Shown here: positions 8,806 through 17,630 of the stretch, one piece after another
Layout: each line of letters starts with the position of its first letter
Position numbering within the stretch: the stretch's first letter is position 1
DNA from: Labilithrix luteola
GTDB lineage: Bacteria > Myxococcota_A > Polyangia > Polyangiales > Polyangiaceae
DNA length: 64,000 nucleotides
Direction of reading: 5' to 3'
NCBI RefSeq assembly: GCF_001263205.1
Contig: NZ_CP012333.1
Location: 8,165,501-8,229,500, forward strand
Notes under the pieces: model-generated
The model's input: only the letters and a program-made list of their open reading frames with translations
What the model was told of the DNA's origin: nothing
The model's database searches: none
Translations under genes and position numbers: made by a program

Positions 8806-10085
8806 AGCGCAGGACAGGGGCTCTCCTTCTCGTTGCCTCGGCGCTCGTCGCGTCGGCTCTTGGCGTTGGCTGTGCGAGCTCGGACACCAACGCTTCGAAC
8901 CCCACGCCGGGCACGGACGACAGCGACGCTTCCGGGGGCGACGCGACGCGGGACGCGCTCGCTGCCGAGGATTCCGCCGCGGACGCAGGCTCGGACGCCG
9001 ACGCCGATGTGGAAGTGCCAACCTGCAGCTCCGAAGGCTGGTGTTACACGACGCTTCCCGCCAAAGGCTCGTTCGACGCCAGCGCCGCGCCCCAGAACTG
9101 GGGCAACACGGTCTTCCAGATGAGCGCTGTTTGGATTGCTCCCGATGGTCAGGTCATCGCCGTGACGCAAGGCGGTCACGTGCTTCGCTGGGACCACGCA
9201 GCGTGGAGCGTCGTGGCCGTGACGAGCTCCGCACTCCGAGCCGTCTGGGGCACGAGCGCGACGGACTTCTACGTCGGCGGTGACGGTGGGCTACTGCACG
9301 CGACGGCGGCAGGAGCGGAGTTGACGCTCACGCCGATGACCCTCGACGGTTGGGGGGGAGTGAAGACGATCTTCGGCACATCGGCAACCGACGTTTGGGT
9401 AGGCACGTCCGACGGCATTCATCACCTCGAGGCAGCCGGGGCACCGGACCCGTCGCCTGCCTTCGTGAGAATGCAGATTCCGAATCAATTCCCCGACGGC
9501 TCCCAATTCCAGCTTCAGGCGGCCTGGGGGCGGGGGAGCGACGTCTGGATCGCGGGTATGGACCAGACCTGGTGTGATCCGGCGGATTGCCAGTCGTTCA
9601 ACGAAATGAGCTTCCGCAAGTGGAAGGGTGGAAATGACGGTGAGACGTCGTGGGACCGTTTCGGATTGAGGATTCCGTACGGTAGCGTCTCACGCGGCAT
9701 GTCGACGCCCGACGGCGTGCAGATCGTCGTCGCCCAGATCGTCAACGCCCCGGGCCTCGTTCTCCGGATCTCCGACGACGAAACGAAGATCGTGCCAGGG
9801 ATCAGCGGAATACAGCACGAGGGCGCCTATGCCTGGTCGGCGGACGCGGTGCCGAATTTCAACGTCATCGATGGCCTGTGGGCGGGCGGGCGCAACGATC
9901 TCTGGCTCGCCGGAGAGGCTGGGATTCGTCACTTCGATGGAGCCAATTGGCAGATCGCTCGCCTCGCGCTCGTGCCCGGTAAACCGCTTTTGCAATCGCT
10001 TCATGCCATTCAGGGAATCGTTGGAACGACCGACTTCTGGGCAGTCGGCGACGACGTTGCTCTGCACCGGACGGTGACGCCATGA
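8802..10085 (+). CDS. WG-repeat (propeller-like) lipoprotein, paralogue of the preceding gene
   Basis: 427 residues, ATG overlapping the previous stop. The lipobox is ALGVGC near residue 25, followed by an Asp/Ala-rich linker of about 45 residues. Blade cores include AVWGTSATDFYVGGDGGLLH, IFGTSATDVWVGTSDG and LWAGGRNDLWLAGEAG, ending with DFWAVGDDVALHR. The fold is probably a beta-propeller. The repeats are more diverged than in the neighbour at 7618-8805, consistent with an older tandem duplication. Surface exposure is inferred from the lipoprotein signal. Confidence 0.74.
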   Translation: MKRRTGALLLVASALVASALGVGCASSDTNASNPTPGTDDSDASGGDATRDALAAEDSAADAGSDADADVEVPTCSSEGWCYTTLPAKGSFDASAAPQNWGNTVFQMSAVWIAPDGQVIAVTQGGHVLRWDHAAWSVVAVTSSALRAVWGTSATDFYVGGDGGLLHATAAGAELTLTPMTLDGWGGVKTIFGTSATDVWVGTSDGIHHLEAAGAPDPSPAFVRMQIPNQFPDGSQFQLQAAWGRGSDVWIAGMDQTWCDPADCQSFNEMSFRKWKGGNDGETSWDRFGLRIPYGSVSRGMSTPDGVQIVVAQIVNAPGLVLRISDDETKIVPGISGIQHEGAYAWSADAVPNFNVIDGLWAGGRNDLWLAGEAGIRHFDGANWQIARLALVPGKPLLQSLHAIQGIVGTTDFWAVGDDVALHRTVTP

Positions 10086-11346
10086 GAACGTTCCTTTCGG
10101 CGGCCGTTGCCAGCGGGCTGCTCGCGACCAGCTTCTTGATGGCCTGCGGCGACGACACGAGCGGCACGTCCGCCTGGGAGTCCGACGCCTCGGCGGAGGC
10201 CGACACGGGGCAGCGCCGAGCTCCGATGGCGGTGCCGATGACGCGTCTCGCGAGAGCGACTCGTCGGTCGCCGATGCCCGCGCGTCGTTCGACGCGGCGC
10301 CGCCGCACGTCGAATGCGACGCCTCTCCGTGCATCACTGGAATCGTCGCGAGCGCGAGGAATTATTGCACGACGGCGACGGACGGCATCGTTCGCTGCTG
10401 GGGCGATCCGAACGCGCTCGGGTCGTTCGTGGACTCGGCCGACCCCAACGCGGGCTCCACACCGGTGCCGCTGACGGGCATGAGCGACGTGGTCGACATC
10501 GGGATGACCTCCCAGCGCACGTGCGTCGTCCATGGTTCGGGCGCGGTCGATTGCGTAGGCCAAAACAACCCGACGCCGACGGCGGTGGCCGAAGTGTCGA
10601 ATGCGAAGAAGCTCGCGCTGAGCGACCAACGAAGCTGCGCCGTGCAGACCGACGGGAAGCTCTTCTGCTGGGGCTACAGCTACCAGTGGGGCACCGAGAA
10701 TCTCGTCATGGATCTCCATGGCGAGCAGGTGATCGACACGGCCGTCGACACCTCGTCGGCCTTTGCCGCCACGTCGAGCGGCACAGTGTACTCGTGGGGC
10801 GCGGACGTCTGGATGCTCGGACGCGATACGCCGCTGCAGAAGGATCTCACGCCCGCACCGGTGATCGGTCTTCCGCCGATCTTCGAACTGAAGGTCGCGA
10901 ACCTGAGTGTGCTCGCGGTGACCACCGATGGACGCCTCTTCGGCTGGGGCCGCAACACGGGCGGTCTTCTCGGGGTCGGCGTCCTCAGGAGCATGGCCGT
11001 CCCGACGGAGGTCCTCTTCCCCAAGGGCTCCGCGATGCCGACCCAGGTCACCATGTCGGTCACGCATTCGTGCACGCGCATGACCGATAACTCGGTGATG
11101 TGCTGGGGCGCGAGGAACGCGTATGGCGAGCTCGGCCGCGAAGACAGCGTGGGCTCCTGGGCACCCGTGAGCGTCGAGGGATTGAAGAAGCCCGTCATCG
11201 CGGTCGCAGCGGGCATGTTCTCGACCTGCTTCGTCCTCATCGACGGGACCGTGCAGTGCATCGGCGACAACTCGTACGGCCAGCTCGGCCTCGGCGCTCG
11301 CGACGCGGATCGTCATACGACGCCGGCCAACGTCGTCTTTCACTGA
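10082..11346 (+). CDS. RCC1-repeat lipoprotein, reading frame broken once near 10207
   Basis: The gene starts with an ATG overlapping the previous stop and encodes a lipoprotein signal (TSFLMAC) plus a Ser/Asp/Ala linker. At the GGGG run 10207-10210 the frame is lost. In the -1 frame the protein continues without interruption: an Asp/Ser/Ala linker, then RCC1-type blades such as CWGDPNALGS, CWGYSYQWGTEN and LFGWGRNTGGLLGVG, ending IGDNSYGQLGLGARD. One extra G would restore a single frame of about 421 residues. Without it only a shorter protein beginning around 10429 would be predicted, with no export signal. The cause may be an assembly error or a real mutation. Confidence 0.75.
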
Positions 11347-11372
11347 AGTTCGTATTCGTTCGGAGAACACTC

Positions 11373-13154
11373 ATGAGTGTCGTCAATCGCTGGACCGGAG
11401 TGGTGCTGTTCGGGCTCGCCCTCGGGTTCGCCGCGTGTAGTTCGAACAAGGACGGCTTCTCGCAAGACGCGCCCCAGCTGGTGGACGTCGACGCAGGAGC
11501 GGACGTCTCGAGTCCGCCGCCGGCCGCATGCGAAGGGCGACGTTGCTCGCGCGACCTGCATTCCGTGATCGACGGGTGCACCGGGCAAGTGCTCGAGACG
11601 TGTGCGGACGACCAAGGCTGTGCCAGCGCTCGATGCGTTACCGCGTGTGACAGCGCCGCTGCTTCGCAAGGGTCGATTGGCTGTTCGTTCTGGTCGACGC
11701 CGCCGGATGTGAGCACCTTCGGCCAGAACTCCTGCTTCGCGGCGTTCATCGCCAACACGTGGAATACGCCGGTCACGGTGACGGCCGAATACGGAAGCGA
11801 TCCACTCGACGTTTCGAACAGTGTCTACAAGGCGACGACCGGGGCCGATGGGGCCACCACGTATACTCGAATCGAAGGCGCGATTCCGCCGGGTGAGGTC
11901 GGAATCGTCTTCCTCCAGCAGGGCGATCCGCTTCCGCGCGACCAGCACTTCGTCGCGTGTCCGAAGGGCGTGAACGTCGCTTGGCACGGGATTCCGATCC
12001 CGGAACACCAAACGAGCATCTACAAGGCTTTTCATCTCTCGACGAACCTGCCGGTCTCGGCCTACTCGATGTTCCCGTACGGTGGAGCGAAGAGCTACAT
12101 TCCGTCGGCGACGCTGCTCGTTCCTTCGACTTCGTGGGATACGAACTACTTCCTCGTCGATGGCTGGAAGTCGAACGAGGGAATGCCCTTCGTGCAGATC
12201 ATCGCGCAAGAGGACAATACCGAAGTTCGCATGAAGCCTTCGGTGGCCCTCAAAGAGGGAAAGGGCGTCGCGCCCGCGCCGGCGGGCTTCACGGCGAGTT
12301 GGACGATCAATCGCGGCGAAGTCCTCGAGTTCGCGCAAGGCAGCAGCCTCGCGGGCAGTCCGATCCAGACGAGCCACCCGGTGGCGCTCTTCGGCGGCAG
12401 CCAATGCTCGTACGTTCCCAGCAACATCGGAGCGTGCGATTCGCTCCACCAGCAGATTGCGCCGCTCCGCCAATGGGCTTCGACGTACTCCGCGGTGCCC
12501 TACAGGAGCCGAATCGTCGGTCTGCAAGGGACCCCGCTAATCGAAGAAGCGGTCTATTGGAAGATGGTTGCCGCACGCGATGGAACGACGCTGACCTACG
12601 AGCCAGCGCCTCCGCCAGATGCGCCGACGACGCTGAATGCCGGTGAGTCCGTGACCTTCACCTCGGCGGCGCCCTTCGTCGTGAAGAGTCAGGGCAACGA
12701 CTATCCATTTTACGTCGCGGTCTACATGAGCGGCGGCGACGTCTACTCGACGCCTGGCGATCCCGACTTCGTGAACATCGTTCCGGACGAGCAGTTCCTC
12801 GATCACTACGTGTTCTTCGTCGATCACACGTTCTCCGAGAGCGTGCTCACGCTGGTCCGGAGAAAGGACGAGAGCGGCGCCTTTCACGACGTTTCGCTCG
12901 ATTGCGCCGGCACGATCGCGGGGTGGCAGCCGCTCGGCAAAGACGGCACGATCGAATACACGTGGGTGGCCCTCACGCACAACGGGCAAGGAGTCACCAC
13001 GCCCGCGGGCACGTGCTCGTACGGTCGCCACGAAGCCAAGAGCGACGGTGCGTTCATGGTCTATGTCTGGGGCGAAGACACGTATGCGAGCTACGGCTTT
13101 CCCGCCGGCGCGGGCAGCCGCCCGACGTCGCCCTATACGGTCGAGATCCGCTGA
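11373..13154 (+). CDS. IgGFc-binding-domain-like lipoprotein
   Basis: 593 residues, beginning 26 bp after the RCC1 gene. The signal peptide ends in lipobox LGFAAC. A short Cys-rich region (about residues 45-105, CEGRRCSRD through CVTACDS) precedes a large domain of about 470 residues. That domain has the alternating Gly/Asn/Pro strands seen in the IgGFc-binding N-terminal family, for example FQAIIAN-like FAAFIANTWNTPVTVT, PVALFGGSQCSYVP, DHYVFFVDHTF and a terminal CSYGRHEAKSDG. This family is common in secreted proteins of myxobacteria. It closes the ECF-linked lipoprotein operon. The ligand is unknown. Confidence 0.7.
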   Translation: MSVVNRWTGVVLFGLALGFAACSSNKDGFSQDAPQLVDVDAGADVSSPPPAACEGRRCSRDLHSVIDGCTGQVLETCADDQGCASARCVTACDSAAASQGSIGCSFWSTPPDVSTFGQNSCFAAFIANTWNTPVTVTAEYGSDPLDVSNSVYKATTGADGATTYTRIEGAIPPGEVGIVFLQQGDPLPRDQHFVACPKGVNVAWHGIPIPEHQTSIYKAFHLSTNLPVSAYSMFPYGGAKSYIPSATLLVPSTSWDTNYFLVDGWKSNEGMPFVQIIAQEDNTEVRMKPSVALKEGKGVAPAPAGFTASWTINRGEVLEFAQGSSLAGSPIQTSHPVALFGGSQCSYVPSNIGACDSLHQQIAPLRQWASTYSAVPYRSRIVGLQGTPLIEEAVYWKMVAARDGTTLTYEPAPPPDAPTTLNAGESVTFTSAAPFVVKSQGNDYPFYVAVYMSGGDVYSTPGDPDFVNIVPDEQFLDHYVFFVDHTFSESVLTLVRRKDESGAFHDVSLDCAGTIAGWQPLGKDGTIEYTWVALTHNGQGVTTPAGTCSYGRHEAKSDGAFMVYVWGEDTYASYGFPAGAGSRPTSPYTVEIR

Positions 13155-13196
13155 TCGACTTGAGCCCGCGCGCCGACGTCTCTATCGTCGACACTC

Positions 13197-13682
13197 GTGA
13201 GCGGCTCGCGCGAATGGCTCTGTTACACCGACGGTTCGGCCAAGCCCGGCACCGGAGCTCCAGGCGGGTGGGGCTTCGTCGTGAAGCCGCCGAGCGGTAG
13301 TGCAGGGCCCGCGCGGGAAGGCTACGGCAAGGCGACCGGGACGCTCGCGAAGATCATGGAGTACCGCGCCGTGGCCGAGGCGCTCGAGGTCTTGCCCGAA
13401 CGTGCGCAGGCGGTGGTCTTCTCCGACAACCAGTCGCTGGTCGAGAGCCTGGAGAAGAAGCTCGAATCGTGGCGCGCGAGCGGCTTTCGCAACGTCGATC
13501 CGCTCGTGGTCGAGAGCGTCCGGCTCATCGATCGTGCGATGAACGACAAGGAGCTCGTCGTACGCTTTCAGTGGGTCCGCTCCCACAACGGTAACCCTGG
13601 GAACGAGCGCGCGGATCAGCTCGCCGCGCAGGGCGCACGTGAAGCGAAAGCGGACCTCGCAGTGACGACGAAGCGACGCTGA
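13197..13682 (+). CDS. rnhA: Ribonuclease HI
   Basis: A 161-residue RNase HI, which cuts the RNA strand of RNA-DNA hybrids. The carboxylate set is complete: D12 in YTDGSAKPG, E55 in IMEYRA, D77 in FSDNQS and D140 in NERADQLA, plus the catalytic-loop H130 in VRSHNGNPGN. Length is normal for a bacterial enzyme. The start is GTG at 13197, 42 bp after the IgGFc-like gene. The gene seems independent of the lipoprotein operon in function. Confidence 0.93.
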   Translation: MSGSREWLCYTDGSAKPGTGAPGGWGFVVKPPSGSAGPAREGYGKATGTLAKIMEYRAVAEALEVLPERAQAVVFSDNQSLVESLEKKLESWRASGFRNVDPLVVESVRLIDRAMNDKELVVRFQWVRSHNGNPGNERADQLAAQGAREAKADLAVTTKRR

Positions 13683-13888
13683 ATCAGATTTTCTGGCTGG
13701 GCCGATTCGAGGCGAGCTCGAGGAGATAGCGAGGTTCGCCCAACGGACCACGCCAGCTATTCCAGAGGTGAACGAAGCCGAGCAGAAGACGAGTGCCGTC
13801 GAGCCGCGAGTCAAAACGTCCCGCCCCTGGCAAACGAAGTCCCGCACGCGTGGTCGCGAACGTCGGAGCGTTGGGCGATAATGCCGAC

Positions 13889-14320
13889 ATGTCGTTTCCC
13901 GCGACGCTCGTCGTGTTGGTCATCGTCACGCACCAAGGGCGCTACCTCGTGGTTCAGGAGCACGACGGCAGCTGGTACTTGCCCGCGGGGCGGGTGGAGC
14001 ACGGCGAGAGTTTGCTCGACGCCGCCGTTCGAGAGACCGCGGAGGAGGCAGGCATTGCCGTCGAGCCGACGGGGATCATCGGTCTCGATCAAGAGTGGCC
14101 GAACGGCGGCGTGAGGATTCGCGTCTGCTTCGAAGGGCGTCCGTCGGCGGACCCGACGCCCAAGAGCGCCGCTGACGAACACACCCTCGGGGCCCGCTGG
14201 GTGACGAAGGACGAACTGCGCACGATGCGCCTTCGAGGCGTCGACGTTCTGGCGTGGGTCGAGCGCTACGAGAGTGGCGCTCGACTGCCGTGCAGTGCCT
14301 TCGTCTGGTACGGCACCTGA
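13889..14320 (+). CDS. Nudix hydrolase
   Basis: A 143-residue Nudix-fold hydrolase. The Nudix box is intact: GRVEHGESLLDAAVRETAEE followed by AGI matches G-x5-E-x7-REUxEExGU. The N-terminal strands LVVLVIVTHQGRYLVVQEHD and the following WYLPAGRVEHGE are typical of enzymes cleaving a nucleoside diphosphate linked to another group. The substrate cannot be told from sequence. ATG at 13889 was chosen because the fold begins there. An extension further upstream is compositionally unlike the family. The gene converges on the acylase gene 27 bp downstream. Confidence 0.88.
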   Translation: MSFPATLVVLVIVTHQGRYLVVQEHDGSWYLPAGRVEHGESLLDAAVRETAEEAGIAVEPTGIIGLDQEWPNGGVRIRVCFEGRPSADPTPKSAADEHTLGARWVTKDELRTMRLRGVDVLAWVERYESGARLPCSAFVWYGT

Positions 14321-14347
14321 CAACCCGTTGGCTCCAGACTCGTCCTC

Positions 14348-17134
14348 CTACGGAGCCGGGGTCATCACGATGCGGACCGTCGGATTCGCGACGGCCCCCG
14401 CACCGTAAGCGAAGTCGACGACCTCGCTGCGAACCCAGCGCGGGACCATGTTGTTATAGAACGGGCTCGAGCGGTGGAGATCGGCGCCGCCCGGGTAGGC
14501 CATCTGCATGTGCGGCCGATCCGTGCCGATCTCGATGAGCGTGCGGATCGACGGGCCGCTCGTCTGGCCGAACGAGAGCGCCGCGGCCGGCGTCCCCGCA
14601 TCGAGGTTCACGTTGGCCGGGTTCCCTACGTTGACCGTGTAGAGACCGCCCGGCGTCGCGTAGGGGCCGTTGTTGAAGAGCGGCGTTGCCGAGGCGAGAG
14701 GGCTCTGGAGCGTCAGTGCATGGATGGCGCCCCACTGCCACGTGTCACGGCCACCTCGTCCCGCTTGCAGGAGCTGACCGGCCTGGGTGAGCGCGGCCTG
14801 CACGACCTCGTCGCGAGTCTCGGTCGTGCCCGTCGTGGTGATGTTGTCCCAGAACGGCTCGTCCGCCGGCTGGGTCGCGCTCTGGAACGAGCGCATCATG
14901 ACCTTCACCTCGCCGAGCACGTCGAAGACGAGCGGGTTGCCCGGCGGGCTCACGGCCGGATCGTTCTGTTCGTCGGCGAAGGCCCCCTGGAAGAGCGCAT
15001 AGAGCGCGACGTGGAAGGCCATGCAGCCGGCAGAGTCGCGCAGCACGGCGGCATCGGTGACCTTCGGATCCGTGGGCGTGACGCCGTTGATCCCGCTCGG
15101 GCACAGGAACGTTCCCGCCGTGGACCAGTCGTTCAGGGCCGCGACGACCGCTTGCGTTTGGGTGTCGAGGTTCGTCGCTCGCGAAGCGGCCTCGACCATG
15201 CGCGGCGCGATGCGCTCACCGATCAGCGACTTGGTGTCGGACTGGAGCGCGTGGATCGTGTCGATCGTGTGCGCATTGCCGCCCGCCTCGAGGCCGCGCA
15301 TGATCTGCTCGGCGCGTGTGCCGTCGGCGGCATCGGCGGCTTGGGTGGCGGCGTGACCGTCGTTGAACGGATTGCCGTCGGCAGAAGCGCCGGTCAGATC
15401 TTGGTTTGCCGTGCAGATCGCGCCGCGCGGCGGGTTCGTGAGCTGCGGCAGCTGCTCGAAGGGAACGGGCGCGGCTCCCCATTCGCGTGTGCCATTACCC
15501 GGCTGCGGGAAGATCGGCCACGTGCTCTGGTCGTTCGCGTTTACCCACGCGCGTGCCGGCACTTGGGCGTAGGGGAACCAGCCGATGGTGCCGGCTTTGT
15601 CGGCCGCGACGAAGTTCTGCGCGGCCGTCGTGATCTTGCGGAGCGCCTGCTGGACCTCGGCGACGTTCGTCGCTCGGCCCACTTCGAGAAACGCCTGGGC
15701 GTCCGTGCTTCCGTCGAGACCGACCCATCGCACCGTGACGGCCTGGCCGCTTGCCGGAGAGTTGAGCGCGATGATCGGACCGTGCTGGGGCACCCACGCA
15801 AGCGTCTTGGTGACCTTGTTGCCTTGGTCGAAGAAGTCGACCTGTTTCGTCACGATGTCGACGTCCGCCCCATTGAAGGACACCGCCGTGCCGCCCTTCG
15901 TGAGCGTCTCGATGTAGAGGTCGGAGAGGTCCCAGTTCGTGACGGTGACGCCCCATGCCACGTCGTCGTTGTGACCCGTCAAGATCGCGGGCAGGCCCGG
16001 GAACGTTCCGCCGGCCATGTGATACGAACCCGTGCCGCCATTGCTCTTCGCATCGATCTCGGCAGGGAACCAGATCGACGGATTGGACAAGGTAAGGTGG
16101 GGATCGTTCTCGAGGAGCGGTCGGCCGGAGGCCGTGCGCGAGCCACCGATGACCCAGTTGTTCGAGCCATGATCGAAGTTGTCGCCGTTCGGGTCGAGCC
16201 GCCTGATCCCCGCCAAGCGCTTGGCCGCGGTGTCGAGCAGCGCTCGGACTTCGGCTGTCTGAGACGGGAGTCCCGTCGGCGTCCCCTTGGTGGGCAGCAC
16301 GTTCGTCTTCTGCTTTGGCAAGGGCGTTCCGATCGGCGGCAACTTCAAGCGCGCGCTCGTCGGCGTCGCAGCCTGCGTCGCGGCCGGCACCGTGAACGCA
16401 TCGAACGTCGGACGCAGATCGAGATACAGGTCGGAGAGCGTCTTGGCGACGTTCGGCTGGGTAGGCGTGAGCGCCTGCACCGTCGTGGCGACGCGCCCGA
16501 GCGTGGCCTCGTAGTCGGCGTTGTTGGATAGGTTGTTGAGCATGTAGAGCGCGACCGCCGCGCTGTCCTCGAGGGCCCAATCGGTGAGGAGCCCAGGCGC
16601 GATGACCGGGAGGGAGTATTCCTCGGTGAGCGTTGCTCCGTTGCGACCGGCACGCACGTCGGCGAGCCATGCATTCACACCTGCCGCGTAGGCCGTGAAA
16701 TAGCTACGCGACACGTCGTCGAGCTGGGAGACGAGCTTCTCCGGCAGTGGGTCGCCGTTTCGCGTCGCGAAGAACGTTCGACTCGTGACGTCCGTGTCGA
16801 CCACACCTGGTGCGAGCATGAGCTGACCGAGCGTTCCGCGGACCGCGCGCCTCACGAAGTCCATCAAGAAGAACCGATTCGCCGCGTGCGTGTAGCCGAG
16901 CGCCGCAAAGACGTCGGCGTCAGTTTTCCCATGGAGATGAGGGAACCCGAATTCGTCGTATTCGACGTGGACCGGCGCCGTCAGACCTTGGATTTGGACA
17001 CTCGGTCCCGCGTCCGTCCCTGCGTCGACGCCTCCATCGGTCGCCGGAGGAGGCGGCATGTCGGAATCGTCATCGGCACATGCGGCGAAGATCGAGAACG
17101 TCGCGGCCAATGCGAGATAGCAAACGTGCTTCAT
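14348..17134 (-). CDS. Penicillin amidase (acylase) family lipoprotein
   Basis: 928 residues, start chosen at ATG 17134 because it yields a lipoprotein signal (FSIFAAC, Cys19). The rest is an Ntn-hydrolase of the penicillin acylase family. There is an alpha-chain region with YTHAANRFFLMDFVRRAVRG, a spacer, and then the N-terminal nucleophile Ser (about residue 324) in FDHGSNNWVIGGSRT, where self-cleavage would expose it. Further family signs are NDPHLTLSNPSIWF, HNDDVAWGVT and QSDTKSLIGERIAP. Such enzymes hydrolyse amides including N-acyl-homoserine lactones and beta-lactam side chains. The real substrate is unknown. A lipid anchor is unusual for classic periplasmic acylases. Confidence 0.88.
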   Translation of the reverse strand: MKHVCYLALAATFSIFAACADDDSDMPPPPATDGGVDAGTDAGPSVQIQGLTAPVHVEYDEFGFPHLHGKTDADVFAALGYTHAANRFFLMDFVRRAVRGTLGQLMLAPGVVDTDVTSRTFFATRNGDPLPEKLVSQLDDVSRSYFTAYAAGVNAWLADVRAGRNGATLTEEYSLPVIAPGLLTDWALEDSAAVALYMLNNLSNNADYEATLGRVATTVQALTPTQPNVAKTLSDLYLDLRPTFDAFTVPAATQAATPTSARLKLPPIGTPLPKQKTNVLPTKGTPTGLPSQTAEVRALLDTAAKRLAGIRRLDPNGDNFDHGSNNWVIGGSRTASGRPLLENDPHLTLSNPSIWFPAEIDAKSNGGTGSYHMAGGTFPGLPAILTGHNDDVAWGVTVTNWDLSDLYIETLTKGGTAVSFNGADVDIVTKQVDFFDQGNKVTKTLAWVPQHGPIIALNSPASGQAVTVRWVGLDGSTDAQAFLEVGRATNVAEVQQALRKITTAAQNFVAADKAGTIGWFPYAQVPARAWVNANDQSTWPIFPQPGNGTREWGAAPVPFEQLPQLTNPPRGAICTANQDLTGASADGNPFNDGHAATQAADAADGTRAEQIMRGLEAGGNAHTIDTIHALQSDTKSLIGERIAPRMVEAASRATNLDTQTQAVVAALNDWSTAGTFLCPSGINGVTPTDPKVTDAAVLRDSAGCMAFHVALYALFQGAFADEQNDPAVSPPGNPLVFDVLGEVKVMMRSFQSATQPADEPFWDNITTTGTTETRDEVVQAALTQAGQLLQAGRGGRDTWQWGAIHALTLQSPLASATPLFNNGPYATPGGLYTVNVGNPANVNLDAGTPAAALSFGQTSGPSIRTLIEIGTDRPHMQMAYPGGADLHRSSPFYNNMVPRWVRSEVVDFAYGAGAVANPTVRIVMTPAP

Positions 17135-17630
17135 GCTGATTCCCGCCTCGTCGATGTGCGTCGTCGAGCCGTTCGACGTCCGCGCCACGAGGCCATCCGT
17201 GCAACGGATGGGCCGAGCCCGACCATAGCCACGCTCGAGCTTCTCGCTTGCACGCTCGCCACGCATCGAGTGGGACGCACCAACGCTCGCTGTCCTCGCT
17301 GGAAGATTCGCTCGTAGCGCTCGCTTCGGAGAGTCTCGATGACTGCCGGGGCGCACTCGGGGGGCGCGTTTGACTCGCGGGCGCCGACCTCGTTACGCAC
17401 CCGATCGTCGCACCGCATGCGCTCGAGCGGGTCGCGCTGCGCGCGACGCGCTTTGTCCTCGCGCGTGCGCTCACCTCCGGCGATCGTAGAAGGGTTCGCT
17501 GCGGCGCTTAACGCGAGTCAAACGCGCCCCCCGAGCGCGCCCCTTCCAACGCGCTTCCTTCACTCGTCCTACGTCGCGAACCGGCTCGTCCTACGTCGCG
17601 AAGCGGCTCGTCCTACGTCGCGAACCGCCG
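17135..17630. other. Gene-poor stretch of 496 bp
   Basis: This lies between the start of the acylase gene and the 3' end of the propeller-like gene, both on the minus strand. It should contain the acylase promoter. I could not identify -35/-10 boxes with confidence. The only structure I see is a three-copy 22-bp direct repeat at its right edge (separate entry). Open frames here are compositional artefacts. Confidence 0.4.
17563..17628. repeat. Three tandem copies of a 22-bp unit
   Basis: Unit ctcgtcctacgtcgcgaacc plus gg repeats at 17563, 17585 and 17607 with one or two substitutions (the second copy has aagcgg). The array ends 3 bp before the stop codon of the minus-strand gene at 17631-18872, so it is in that gene's 3' region. 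It may be slippage-derived or a 3' RNA element. No inverted repeat with a T-run is present. Confidence 0.7.

Noticed and set aside
13684..13929. An 81-codon minus-strand frame between rnhA and the Nudix gene
   Set aside because: Parts look protein-like (RLLLGFVHLWNSW), but it overlaps the Nudix start, has no clear ribosome binding site and no family, so it is not called.
14474..16531. A 685-codon plus-strand frame opposite the acylase gene
   Set aside because: The minus strand encodes an unmistakable penicillin acylase; the plus frame is its shadow.
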